From Macrocybe gigantea (lineage: Eukaryota > Basidiomycota > Agaricomycetes > Agaricales > Callistosporiaceae): 22,773 nt of DNA. The stretch is taken from positions 1 to 22,773 of the forward strand of contig SJRY01000025.1 of assembly GCA_011319805.1 (NCBI GenBank), given 5' to 3'. Position 1 is the stretch's first letter; each line of letters starts with the position of its first letter. Of this stretch, positions 11,201 through 20,896 are shown in pieces. The notes beneath the pieces are model-generated. The model did no database searches. It had not been told where the DNA came from and saw only the letters and a program-made list of their open reading frames with translations. A program made the translations under genes and the position numbers.

Positions 11201-13089
11201 GACGCCAGCACGTCGGAGGCTGAGATCTCCGTCAAGGCATTCAAGCTGGCTAGTTTGTATGACAGGTACCTGGAGTATGCGGACCTTTTGACCACTCAAG
11301 GTCTTCTGAAAGAAGCGATCACGTTTTTGAAGCTGACGCCTAGCGCTTATAAGGGTTCAGGAGGTGTTGATTTCAGCGCTGAGCGGGAGAGGCTTCTTGT
11401 CGCTGCTGGTGCAACCACGCCGTCACGGAGTGCTCCTGTAACTTCGGCCGCTCCTACATCTGCCAGAGCCCCTGCCACCACTGCCACCTATGGAGGCTAT
11501 CCCAGCTATACCCCTGCCACCACCCAACCAGCAGCGCTTTCGCAGCCAGCCGCCCTTAGTCAACCAGCCTTCCAATCCTATGCTCCAGCTACCTCTGGAG
11601 TTGCGCCGTCGACGGTCAATACGTCGTATGTTCCCAGCCAGCCGGCTGTGGCTCAACAAACTCTCTATGCTCCTGCCGCGCCTTCATACACGGGCAATAC
11701 TTACAACTCCGCGGCATCTCTGACCCAACCCCCTCATCTGAGAACCCAAAATCAACCACAACCCACAACCATGGTGCCCCCACCTAGAGCCGCGAATGCC
11801 ACGCCAGGCCAGATGGTGCCGCCTCCCAAGAAGCAGGAGAATGGCGGTTGGAACGATGCGCCGGCCGTGAGGACGTCATCTCGTGGCCCGGTTGCAGGGA
11901 ACAAGCCGGCAGCGATCACATCTCCGTTCCCCAACCAGCCAGCCATGTCGCCTTCGATGTCTCCTGGAGCACCTTACAGCCCTGGACAGGCTTCGAACTT
12001 CCCGCCTCCACCTCGGCCAGGGAGCGTTCAGGGACACGTCCCTCCACCTCCTCAAGGCCACCGCATGGGTGTCCTGCCTCCGCCGCCGGCTGGCAGCATG
12101 TATCCTCCCCCTCCACGACCTGCATCCGAAACTAGCGGTATAGTGCCGCCTGCGAGGCTGATGTCTCCGCAAGCACCCCCTCCACCTCGTCAGCCCACTC
12201 CCAGCCAATATGCGCCTCCGCAGTCCCATGTAAGTGTGCATGGCCAGGCACAGCCGCCGTCGCAAGCGGGGCCCTATGCCCGCCCACAGCAGCAGATGGG
12301 TGGCCAGGCTCAAGCACAAGGTGGATTCGCTCACGGTGTGTCGTTGCAACAGCAGCCCGGACCGTATGGACCATCGGCGTCGCCCCAGCCGCCGGCGCAA
12401 CAACCTCAGGGACCGTACGCCCCGCCACCAGGCGCGCAAAGAGTTGGGCCTCCACCTGGCCCTCCGTCAATGGGTACCGCTCCGCCATCACAAGGCGGTC
12501 CACCACCTCGCACCGGCGCTGGCGCTGGTGCTCCCGCCGCCCCTCGCCAACCCACAGGTCCGCCTCCCCCAAAATATCGTGAGCTCTCTAGATATTCGGA
12601 GAATGTCCAGATGCTGATAACCTTTTTTTTCCCAGCCCCTGGCGACAGGAGCCATATTCCAGATTCCGTCCGCCCTGCCTATGAGATCATCTTATCGCAT
12701 ATCGAAAGAATCCGACAAACCACACCGGTTCGTTTGGCTTTTTGTCCATTTTTCGAATAGAAATATTAACGCGTTCGTTTCCGGTAATCAGCCGCAACAG
12801 AAACGACTTGTCGATGACCTGGAACGACGTATTAATCCCCTGTTTGACGCCTTGAACTGCGAAACGCTTTCGAAGTCGGTTGTTGAGCAGCTTGTTGTCC
12901 TAACGAGAGGTATGCTGTCTACCGCTTCCGGCTTGTAACACTAATCCAATTTGGGATTTTATAGCCATGGCTGCAAACGACCGCCCTGCTGCGCTTGCTA
13001 TCCATCTGGACCTTTTGACGCGTGGCTCACAAACAGACGACATCGCGCTCTGGATGTCAGGCATTAAGCAGTTGATTTTGCGGATATAA
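8263..13089 (+). CDS. SEC31: SEC31, outer-coat subunit of COPII vesicles, one frame break
   Basis: SEC31 pairs with SEC13 to form the COPII cage at ER exit sites and stimulates Sar1 GTP hydrolysis by Sec23. The ATG begins [16 protein letters not shown]. Ten exons fit: 8263-8483, 8547-8666, 8719-8827, 8884-9180, 9232-9318, 9368-9499, 9555-12578, 12636-12727, 12792-12909 and 12965-13089. Visible: N-terminal WD40 repeats ([39 protein letters not shown]), alpha-solenoid from about 10.55 kb ([19 protein letters not shown]), a long Pro-rich region with GGWNDAP at 11843-11860 (the Trp-Asn pair that contacts Sar1-Sec23) and Sec23-binding PPP runs, and a C-terminal SRA1-like helical domain. Exon 7 breaks frame near 10468-10473: LVPHP in one frame, [16 protein letters not shown] in the next. 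One restored base makes the total 1442 codons. SEC31 is essential in yeast, so I suspect a sequence error. Confidence 0.93.
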
Positions 13090-13258
13090 CGTTCAAGAAT
13101 TGTTTGTCTTGTTTCACTTTCACTTTCCTGTTTGTCCCTTTCCAAGTAGATTTACACGCCCTGTTATCAATCTATCCAATTTTCCCGGCGAATGGAAGCT
13201 TGGTTCCAATATTTGAACAAAGAATTTGAGCGCCGTTCCTACTGACTGTTACAATGTC

Positions 13259-14414
13259 CTACATAGGTACAACTTGGGCGTTGGAGGCTTCGACGACAGG
13301 CACGCCGAGACCGGTCTTCTTCGGGAAGGAGCGGAAGATTCTTTTAGCGAGGTCGAGTTTCCCTTGCTCGAATTTTGCGATCATCATTGGTATCGTTCCG
13401 ACGGCAATAGTGGTGTCTCCTCTCTGCAAGCCTTCGATCACCGCTTTGACAAAGTCGTCCAGAGTCATCCACGTTTCCGACAGCGCCTCTGTTGTCCCAT
13501 ACGCTATGCCAAAAGCGATCCAAGTAAGCACAGCGATGGAGGGAGAAAAAATGATTTAAAAAAGGAAACGTACGATCATGGAGTTCGGATTCGACGAGCC
13601 TGTTGTGCAGAAACGGTTTGTCAGGGAGAGTGTGTGCATGGCGTGTGAAGCAAGTGGGGATAGGGAACGTACGGAGGTATGATTTCGAGGACGTTGACGT
13701 GAGAGCCCTCTAATTGAACGCGCAGCGAGTCGCAGAAGCTGTGCAGAGCTGCTTTTGACGCGGAATAGTTGGGGACCATTGCACCTGGGAGAATGGCCAG
13801 TCCCGATGTTACGGGGATAAAGAAGCATTCTCGGCCTTGGGCCTGACATACAGTATGTGTCATTAGGAGCTGAAGTGGGCCTATACGGTCGGGAACCTAC
13901 CGAAAGTGTCGAAAAGTGAGGCATCAAGCAGGAAATCAGGGAGACGATCGACGTATAGTTGGTGTTCAATTCGCTGGTAATTCCTGCGAAATGGGAGAAT
14001 CGGAATCACCAGAGCTCGAGGGCTACTCACTGGCCAAGTCAAACTCTTTTGTGAGGTCGAACTCGTGCTGAACGCCGGCGTTGAGCACAACGGCGTCAAG
14101 CTTGGTTTTCGAAATGCGTTTTCATGACAGGCCGAGACGCAGTGAGGGACGCGCGGACTGCTCACCTCTGGAAAACGCCGCAGCAGGTCTTCCGAAAACT
14201 TCTTGATCGAGAGGTGATCTGTGTCCAAGTCCATCTGAACTGTCTTCAAACCGTGCGCCTCGGAGAGCTCCTTCAGCCTTTCCTGCCGACGGCCCAACGC
14301 GATCACCTCTGGGCGATGGGGCAGGTTTGCGATCGCAAGGGCCAGGGCACGGCCTATGCCCGCGGTCGCGCCGGTAACAAGAACACATTTGGCTTGGTTG
14401 ATGGTAGCTGGCAT
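13259..14414 (-). CDS. Short-chain dehydrogenase/reductase, intact copy
   Basis: A classical SDR enzyme of 280 residues, an NAD(P)-dependent oxidoreductase, probably cytosolic; substrate unknown. Six exons join without a break: 14414-14166, 14100-14031, 13983-13901, 13842-13673, 13599-13574 and 13503-13259. Motifs: cofactor loop TGATAGIG at residues 14-21, NAG in VVLNAGVQ (exon 2), catalytic Ser in FIPVTSGLAI, and catalytic Tyr/Lys in NYSASKAAL (exon 4), followed by PPLVESELHD. There is no signal peptide or membrane segment. It converges on SEC31 with 169 bases between the stop codons. A broken second copy with its upstream region lies at 19220-19894, so this locus is the parent or twin of that pseudogene. 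Confidence 0.9.
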
Positions 14415-14819
14415 TCTTCAAGTACAGTATGGGGATTGAGAGATAAGTATGATAGATGCTGCCTCTTTTTATGCAGCCACTGGACATACCCGTCACCCGT
14501 GGAAAAACGATATCGGACATTGGTTCTTCCGTAGGAGGCCGGTACGGTCTGTGGTTTTAATCTCGTTTCCCCGGGCTCACGGCAGGCTTTGAAAGCGAGG
14601 GACCGGCAACCCCACACGTACCTCGGCATGAGTGTGTATGATGTCACACTCCAAATAGGGGTGCTGCCACGTGAAAACATTTCGCCGTCTTCCCAGGGTA
14701 AAAGAGAACCATAGGTGAGCATTTTCAGAGGCCTCTGAGCGACGACACGGAAACATAACCATCAGCATGATCTACATGCTCCACATCGACCGGGCACTTT
14801 CCAGAAAAAGCCGGCCCCG
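14415..14819. other. Upstream region of the intact dehydrogenase
   Basis: The first 100 or so bases (to about 14510) match the upstream region of the dehydrogenase pseudogene (19895-20010), including CTCTTTTTATGCAG and GGAAAAACGAT. Between about 14510 and 14820 I see no gene and no trace of the P-loop gene that occupies the matching place in the right-hand set. Confidence 0.5.
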
Positions 14820-15104
14820 CCGCAACCTCCTCGTACATGCCTCTACTTATAGCTACTCCCATCTGACCGTATGACTTGTGCCTATGTGTGCATGTCCTCT
14901 AGCATGGAAGATCCTGCTATTTACGCCAGGCCGACACGGATGAGGAGCTCGATGAATGAATATATGCTATGAGAGATTTCGGTCGCATTATGAACGTCGC
15001 CAAACGTGAGCGGCGGTCAAGAGCGTTTCCTAGAACATGCCCAAACACTTTGACTGCCTTTTTCAGGCACTAAACAAACCGGACTCTTGTTCTCCGAAGA
15101 GCCG
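14820..15104 (+). pseudogene. Fragment of an RNA-dependent RNA polymerase gene
   Basis: This stretch matches about 21321-21594 of the RdRP locus along its whole length, with scattered substitutions and small indels. Shared blocks include CTATTTACGCCAGGCCGACA and TTCGGTCGCATTATGAA, with the same intron (GTGAGCGGCGGTC...TTTTTCAG). It carries a stop (TGA) after GAGGAGCTCGATGAA where the other copy reads GAACGA, and it is far too short to encode a polymerase. Intron sequence is kept, so it arose from a DNA-level duplication rather than from a processed transcript. It ends abruptly after TTGTTCTCCGAAG. Confidence 0.88.
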
Positions 15105-15287
15105 TACATTCTGCATCCCACGGCTCAGATAGTGAGGGAGATTCGGCATCCATGTCTTCATAGACCACAAAGTTGAACCACATCATTTCATTGCAAAAAC
15201 AGATGTTGAACACATTACAAGTAAAATCATGACATTTCCGTATGGTGTTGGTATGCCTTGCCAGAGTAATGACATGGCCATGGATCA

Positions 15288-16776
15288 TTAATGAGTGGTT
15301 ACCTTAACCATCACTTCCTGCAATGCGCTCGCAAAGTCCTCAGCATCGCTCAGGCGCTCAAATTCCTCCCATGATCTGATGGGAGAAGCTTCAGCATCGT
15401 CACGATAGTCCTTGCAAACCTCCAGGAAGTCGGCAGCCCCACTCATGTTCACGACACCTGCTATGCCTGCATGGAGCCTGATCCAGCGTGGGTCGGGAAG
15501 AGGGACTGAGAGCTCTCGTTCCTTCCTTTTTTTTCCGGTGCTCGGACCTTCGTCACTGCGGTTCGGGGAAAATTCGCTACTGTGATCCTTGAATTCCACA
15601 AATTTGGACGCATCTGGGATCTGCAGACTTTTTATGCCGTTCATGCGGTCATAAACTCTGATCTTGTATCTATTTGGTATCTAGATATCAAGTTAAAGGT
15701 ATCCCTTGTTTAATAAATTAACACTGCACACCTCGGTCTCTTCTAGACACCAGAGAAATTCATCGAATCCACCATGTGCATTGTGCTCCAGTAGAAATCC
15801 ATTGGATGGATCATCAACCAGCCTTTTAACTTCCTTTAGCGTCGATTCTGGGAGTGCAACAAAGTGGCGAAGAATATCAAAAGTCGTCATTGCCGATTTA
15901 TACTGCCATGATGAGGTTGTTAAGCGATACTGCATAGAAGAATCCATGACACTTACAGCATCTTCATTGCGACTTTCATCAAAGTTGACCACTGCCCGAC
16001 GTAGAATATGGCAGGCCTCCAATTTCGCAACTTTGTGACTTCTAAGTAGTTTTGGATGCCTTTTATCAATGATCCCTGTCACAAGACACTGATAGCCATC
16101 ACGGAGCAAAAGCTACAGCAAGCAAGAAGCTCGATCTGTAAGCTGCGGCAGATTCACGTGGTATACTCACATCCTCTCTAAAGGCCGCCTTCCTGGATTT
16201 CACGCCGCTTTTCAGCAGATCAGTCGTTTCTTGACGAGAAGGCGTAGCGATTGGGGTAGGAGTTTGGTTTTGTTGTGCTGAATGGGAAAAATAGACTGTC
16301 GTCATGAAAAGTTATGTCAGAAATGAATGAAAACTATAATAGATGAGCTTACAAGGAAAGAGAAAATGAGTGAACCAAGTCTTCCCCAGTTGACGAAGCA
16401 TGTACAAAGTCGATGGACTATTGCATCTGTCATCTACTTTGTCCTCGGGCTTTGGTTCGACAATGCAAGCACATATGGCAGCGGCCACATAGCGCTTCGC
16501 AGATTCGCCACCAGAAGCTTCTGCATGATAAAGCATTGCATCGAGTATCTTGTGAAGGGACATCTCGATATCTTTGCGGGTCTTGCCCAAGGTCTTCTTG
16601 AATCGATTCAACTCGTCATTGACTGCGAGGTTGCCAATGAGGACATTGGCGGTATCAATCAACTTCCCCAGGTTTTCGCCCATAAACTGGTCCATCCTGT
16701 CTTTGTAGAATTTTGAATCATACTCGTAGGTGGCAACACTAATGGCGGATGATTGCTTCTTGTGTGTTCCAGACAT
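15288..16776 (-). CDS. HNH_2-type nuclease-domain protein
   Basis: A 422-residue protein of a type common in basidiomycete genomes, with a central HNH_2-like nuclease domain. Biological role and DNA target are unknown. Exons: 16776-16353, 16295-16171, 16112-15957, 15902-15732 and 15680-15288, all in frame. The first 140 residues are helical and may be a separate domain. The nuclease part reads RDGYQCLVTG, then LEACHILRRAV (first His), then SNGFLLEHNAHGGFDEFL (Asn and second His), then a NRYKIRVYD strand. These match the expected order and spacing of the HNH_2 pattern, so the active site looks complete. A basic KKRKERE stretch near the C-terminus could be a nuclear signal. The start ATG is the only one that opens the frame. 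No partner gene is evident next to it. Confidence 0.82.
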
Positions 16777-17648
16777 TTTGCGTGAGTGGAGATGAGTGTC
16801 CTCTCCCCATCGTTATGAGGTCCTTAAATACTCACAAAAAAGCGCTCAGCGTCGTCAGCGAGCGCGAGTTCCTCTGCGTTTTCCGAAGAGTTTGCCATGA
16901 CGCGTCACCCCAATGCTGTATCGGACTGCGAAACTTTTCGACATACATGCTCACATTAGCCACGAGGCATGCAGGACGTGATGTGGAACAGACATACGGA
17001 GATGTGGAAGAGGAATCTGGGACGCGATGCGAAACCCGGCGAGGCGACCGATCAATGTGTACGGCACACGGACAGCAGTTGTTCGCCGTCAGGAGCCAAC
17101 GTTTAATCAAAATTGGGTATTGTGAATCGTTATGATGCACTTCGCGTGCTAAGATGGAAAACGAGGCAGAGACTTGATGCTTGAAGTGGCAGAGAAGAAG
17201 CAGCTTTCTTGCCCAGATGCAGTTACACAACGGTGATCCTGAGAGTGCGAGACTCCCTCTTCAACATGTATGGAAAATTAGCTACCACGCGTGTGGAAAA
17301 CGAGGCAGACGTACTTGGGGCGATGCAGAAAAGAAGGTTTGAGAAAGAGACCAACAACGTTATGTTTGATGTGGCGCAGATATCTGGTCAACACACGTGT
17401 TCCACAAGAGTGGGTCAACAATTCGAGTCGAGCAGAGATGAGCACTTCCCGCTCACGACAATTCAGATCTGGCAGGTATGGGATGCATGGTATGCTAGCT
17501 ATTGTCCCCCGACAAATACAGCTCTAGTATCGCCTGGGTATGCATAATGCCATACTCCCTCGTACGGCCCAGGATTCCCAGCCTGGATACCTTGGTTCGT
17601 CTTCAACATCTCCAATGTCCTAAACGGTCTCGACGACGGAACATTGCA
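16777..17648. other. Spacer with a 16-base direct repeat, no convincing gene
   Basis: ORFs at 16749-17135 and 17209-17547 (+) carry no recognisable motif, lack good splice context and overlap frames on the other strand. TGGAAAACGAGGCAGA occurs at 17155-17170 and again at 17294-17309. I see no terminal inverted repeats. Confidence 0.4.
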
Positions 17649-18251
17649 CTAGAAAGAGAATAATAACACACATCTCGGTTCATAGCAAGGATTCTTTTGC
17701 CCAAAAGCATTAAATTTCTGCGTTTCGCACTGGGACAGCATCTGCAGCTTCCTGTAGCTTATGCAATAGGTCCCGCCATCCGGCTTCACGTACCCCCATG
17801 CTGTGTCTGTCAGTCTACTCATGCATTCCTCGGCCGTGAACGTCCCCGGCATCTGCTTCATAGTGTCATGCAGACATCTAGTTCAGACAAGACGTGCATG
17901 TTCAACGACGCGATAAATTCAATAGGAAGGGTGGGCTTACCGCACAGGGAGATTCGGAAACGGCGTCAGGAGCCCGATGAATGGATCATCACCCTTCACT
18001 GGTGGAAGCAGACGTTGGGGACGTGGCGGTCCCGGACGTGGATGCTGAGCTCCGGTTCTCCCTCTCGAGTTTCGTATCGGGATGGGCTGCCATGCAAGAG
18101 GCGGCCTGAAGTTGCTATCGGTAGAACTTTGCTCCAGCAAAAGTGCTTGTTGCGCGCTGTCAAACTGTGGACGCCACAGCGGAGGGGAGGCGCAAACGAC
18201 GGATAGAGAGCCTTTGATGGCGACAAGCGCTAGAAAGTAAAACAGGCGCAT
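17649..18251 (-). CDS. Small cysteine-rich secreted protein
   Basis: A 179-residue predicted secreted protein that I cannot assign to a family. Two exons (18251-17941 and 17877-17649) join across an intron with GTAAGC donor and AACTAG acceptor. The N-terminus MRLFYFLALVAIKGSLSVVCA is a typical signal peptide, with likely cleavage after VCA. A proline- and arginine-rich middle (QHPRPGPPRPQRLLPP) follows. All six cysteines of the mature chain lie in exon 2 (RCL, ECM, YCI, QCE, PCY, RCV), which suggests three disulfides in a compact C-terminal domain. Size, signal and cysteine content resemble fungal small secreted proteins, some of which act as effectors; no such role can be shown here. An in-frame ATG further upstream (18419) would bury the signal peptide, so I chose 18251. 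Confidence 0.62.
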
Positions 18252-19111
18252 GGAGGAAAAAAATGCTAGAAAGCGAAACAACGAACCTGCCTTGAGAAAC
18301 CGGCTTTGCTCAAGAGATGCACCTTTAATGGCAGGTCGTTGTACATGACCAGAGACGTTGAGCGAATCGAAGCAGGAGACGGCATGAATGGCGTCTGGTG
18401 CGGAATTTTGGTACTTCACGAGGTGTCGTGCTCATGAAACGCTGAATAAGGATGAAACAAGAGGTTGTATGTACCGCAACGGTCATATGGAAAGTCGAAC
18501 GTCGCAAACTCGGTGACAGGATGTGAATTCCAGCAGATTTCGCATTTGGCGTTCATCGAGAACGCGGACTCGAGGACGCCAGAAATGTGGAGCAAGTTTC
18601 GAAACACGGTACTCGGTTGTCGAGAACCTTGCATGCCTCTGATGGTATTCCTGCCTTCATCTGTATCAGGCTCGGCGATAACGCTGGAGTCTGCGTTGAT
18701 TAATCGCATCATGACGCTCATTGTGCATGCATCTAACGTGCCGATGCGACTGCAATCAATCGACTCGGACTCACACCTTATCGCAATCGCGATTCGACCT
18801 AATCATGTTTCGCACCCACACTTGTGACTGCCAAGGTTAACGCCCTCGTAGGCACCCTATCGGTCACTCGGGCTGTTTTTGGGGGTTCTGGAGGCACCAA
18901 GTTAGCATGCAGCACAACGAAATGGCAGGGTGAGTTCAAGCTCTGAAGAACGCACATGCCGTGGTCGTCATGAACTAGAGGGGAGAAATTCCAGCATTAG
19001 TTCAATGACTTGTAGCACCAATTCGCTCCAGTAAAAGAAGAAAGCGAAGAATGAAACGAAGGAGAGGGATACTATAAAACAAAGCAATAACAGAGCGGAG
19101 AAGAAAGAAAA
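18252..19111. other. Spacer, possible small ORF only
   Basis: A minus-strand ORF at 18721-18416 (101 residues, with a CEICW motif) and an overlapping plus-strand ORF at 18465-18827 are the longest here. Neither has a recognised domain or intron support. The A-rich stretch before 19112 leads into the SEC31 fragment. Confidence 0.35.
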
Positions 19112-19191
19112 CACGGCTTCCGAATTTAGAAAGAACGCCACATTGACGTACCTCGTGGCTGCGCGTCTCGAACGACTTGTCAATATCTGAC
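19112..19191 (+). pseudogene. SEC31 gene fragment
   Basis: About 80 bases match SEC31 positions 10966-11043, including GCTTCCGAATTTAG and GCTGCGCGTCTCGAACGACT, with a few substitutions. The match starts and stops abruptly (it ends at GTCAATATCTG). It encodes part of the alpha-solenoid but has no start, no frame context and no neighbouring SEC31 sequence. It is in the same orientation as the full gene and abuts the truncated 3' end of the dehydrogenase pseudogene. Confidence 0.9.
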
Positions 19192-19219
19192 CTGAGCATG
19201 GCGATGGAGAAGAAAACAA

Positions 19220-19894
19220 GGCAAACGTACGATCATGGAGTTCGGATTCGACGAGCCTGTTGTGCAGAAACAGTTTGTCAGGGAGAGAGTGCGCATGGCG
19301 TGTGAGGCAAGTGGGGATAGGGAACGTACGGAGGTATGATTTCGAGGACGTTGAGTGCCGAGGTTATGGGGATAAAGAAGCACTCTCGACCTTGGGCCTG
19401 ACATGCGGGTCACCAGGAACTGTAGTCGGCCTATACGATCGGGATGGCTTACCGAAAGTTTGGAGAAGTGTGGCATCAAGTAGGAAATCAGGGAGACGGT
19501 CGACGTATAGTTGGTGTTCAATTTGCTGGTGATCTCTGCGAATCGGGGGTCAATCAAATTTTCGGTCGGGATATCGCTAGAGCTCGAGGGCTTGCTTTGA
19601 GATATGTCGACAAGACGCAGTGTGTGGTAAGCGCAGATAGCTCACCTCGGGGAAACGCCGCAGCGGGTCTTCCGAGAACGTCTTGGTCGAGAGGTGATCC
19701 GTGTCCAAGTCCATTTGGACCGTCTTCAGACCGTGCGCCTCGGAGAGCTCCTTCAGCCTCTCCTGCAGACGGCCCAACGCGATCACCTCTGGGCGATGGG
19801 GCAGGTTTGCGATGGCGAGGGTCAGGGCACGGCCTACGCCCGCGGTCGCGCCGGTAACGAGAACACGTTTGGCTTGGTTGATGGTAGCTGGCAT
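19220..19894 (-). pseudogene. Short-chain dehydrogenase pseudogene
   Basis: A second copy of the gene at 13259-14414. Exon 1 (19894-19646) is open and keeps the cofactor loop as TGATAGVG. Exon 2, which carries the NAG motif, is missing: intron sequence GCTAGAGCTCGAGGGCT is followed by unrelated bases before exon 1. Exon 3 (19535-19453) is present. Exon 4 has an internal deletion that joins TTCGAGGACGTTGA to CCGAGGTTATGGGG and removes the catalytic YSASK. The 26-base exon 5 survives and the last exon is absent. It cannot make an active enzyme. The copied block continues upstream to about 20010. Confidence 0.92.
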
Positions 19895-20221
19895 TCTTCA
19901 AGTTGGCATTGAGAAATATGGTAGATGCTGCCCCTCTTTTTATGCAGTCACTGGGCATGCCTGCCACCCTGCCGAGTCGACGTAGACCTACGGAAAAACG
20001 ATGCTAGGTATTGGCGCCGCCAACGCCCGGCACAATTTGGCGCGTCTGTACGCAACTGTCGTTTGATCTCAGTTACTGTCCCTGTTCCGCATGACTGTGG
20101 CATGATGCTGCGCTCAAGATAAGGTGGGTAAACCTTGAAAACGACAAAAAGAGAAGCACCAAGAGGATAACCAAACCACTAGACCGTTGCTAGTATGTCA
20201 GTTGAGGAAATTGATTCAGTC
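19895..20221. other. Copied upstream region of the dehydrogenase pseudogene and spacer
   Basis: From 19895 to about 20010 it matches 14415-14510. The remainder up to the stop codon of the P-loop gene shows no feature. Confidence 0.5.
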
Positions 20222-20864
20222 TCAAAGCCTCAACAAAGACATCGCAGTCGACACTCGCTCTTCCAATCGTCTCATGTCCGGTCCCATTTCTCGATACGGA
20301 ATCCCCAACTCCTTCAAGATTGCTCGAAACAACTCGAAACACTCCTCTTGGCTCTCCAGAGAGCGTACGCCATCATCTACCTGCCATTCCGGCACCGGGG
20401 CCATCAAGACGAACGTGGAATAGGAGTCCTGATAAAGAGGGAGAACGCGTTGGAATGCCGGAGAGTTCACGAGCGCGTCTCGTCTCTTTTCGCTTCTTCG
20501 CCATCAGGCGCCGTCAGCATCGTCGTACACGATCGGATCTATTGATGGATCGTCTGTCGCAAAGGTGGATGGCACTGTCCTTCCTCTCCAGCTCACGCCA
20601 TACGTGGGCCTCCATAATGGCGATTTGCATGTCGAGCCGTCCGACGTCCTTGCGTGTGTATCCTTGGTCTCTCATGACCTCGCGTGCCACCTCAAACACC
20701 ACGGCAGAATCGTTTAAACCTAGCTTTTGAGCGAGCGCTCTGCATAGCGTCGTCTTTCCTGTGGCCTGAGTTTACGCATTGTTTTCGTCCCAACTCTTGT
20801 ACGACTGTGAGATTCGTCTAGCACTCACCGATGGGCCGACGACGAGCAGCGATTTTTGGTGCAT
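20222..20864 (-). pseudogene. AAA_28-like P-loop NTPase/kinase gene, frame-disrupted
   Basis: Reads like a basidiomycete P-loop ATPase of the AAA_28 (NadR-like) type; substrate unknown. Exon 1 (20864-20829) encodes MHQKSLLVVGPS. A 63-base intron then splits the Walker A motif, which resumes from 20765 as ATGKTTLCRALAQKLG. Further on: FEVAREVMRDQGYTRKDVG, then IHLCDR. The frame then changes three times within about 80 bases (about 20540-20460): IDPIVY, LTAPDGEEAKR and RDALVNSPAFQRVLPLY lie in successive frames, ending PVPEWQVDDGVRSLE and a normal stop. A 43-base intron with poor splice sites could bypass the damage but would remove the conserved DPIVY block. I therefore favour a broken gene or sequence errors. 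Its ATG is only 32 bases from that of the opposing RdRP frame. Confidence 0.7.
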
Positions 20865-20896
20865 AATATGGCAAGGAGTATCATGGAAGCTTTCTG

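Noticed and set aside
11423..12617. Long ORFs on both strands across the SEC31 proline-rich region
   Set aside because: They are shadows of GC-rich proline codons; the SEC31 frame continues through the region with recognisable motifs.
17209..17547. 112-residue plus-strand ORF as a gene
   Set aside because: No motif, no splice support and no family resemblance; open length alone is weak evidence here.
18416..18827. Overlapping ORFs on both strands with cysteine pairs
   Set aside because: Neither has a signal peptide, domain or intron structure, and the two cannot be told apart by coding signal.
18968..19219. Minus-strand ORF with hydrophobic FFAFFFYW stretch as a membrane protein
   Set aside because: It is read from the reverse of the SEC31 fragment and an A-rich stretch, so the hydrophobic run is compositional.
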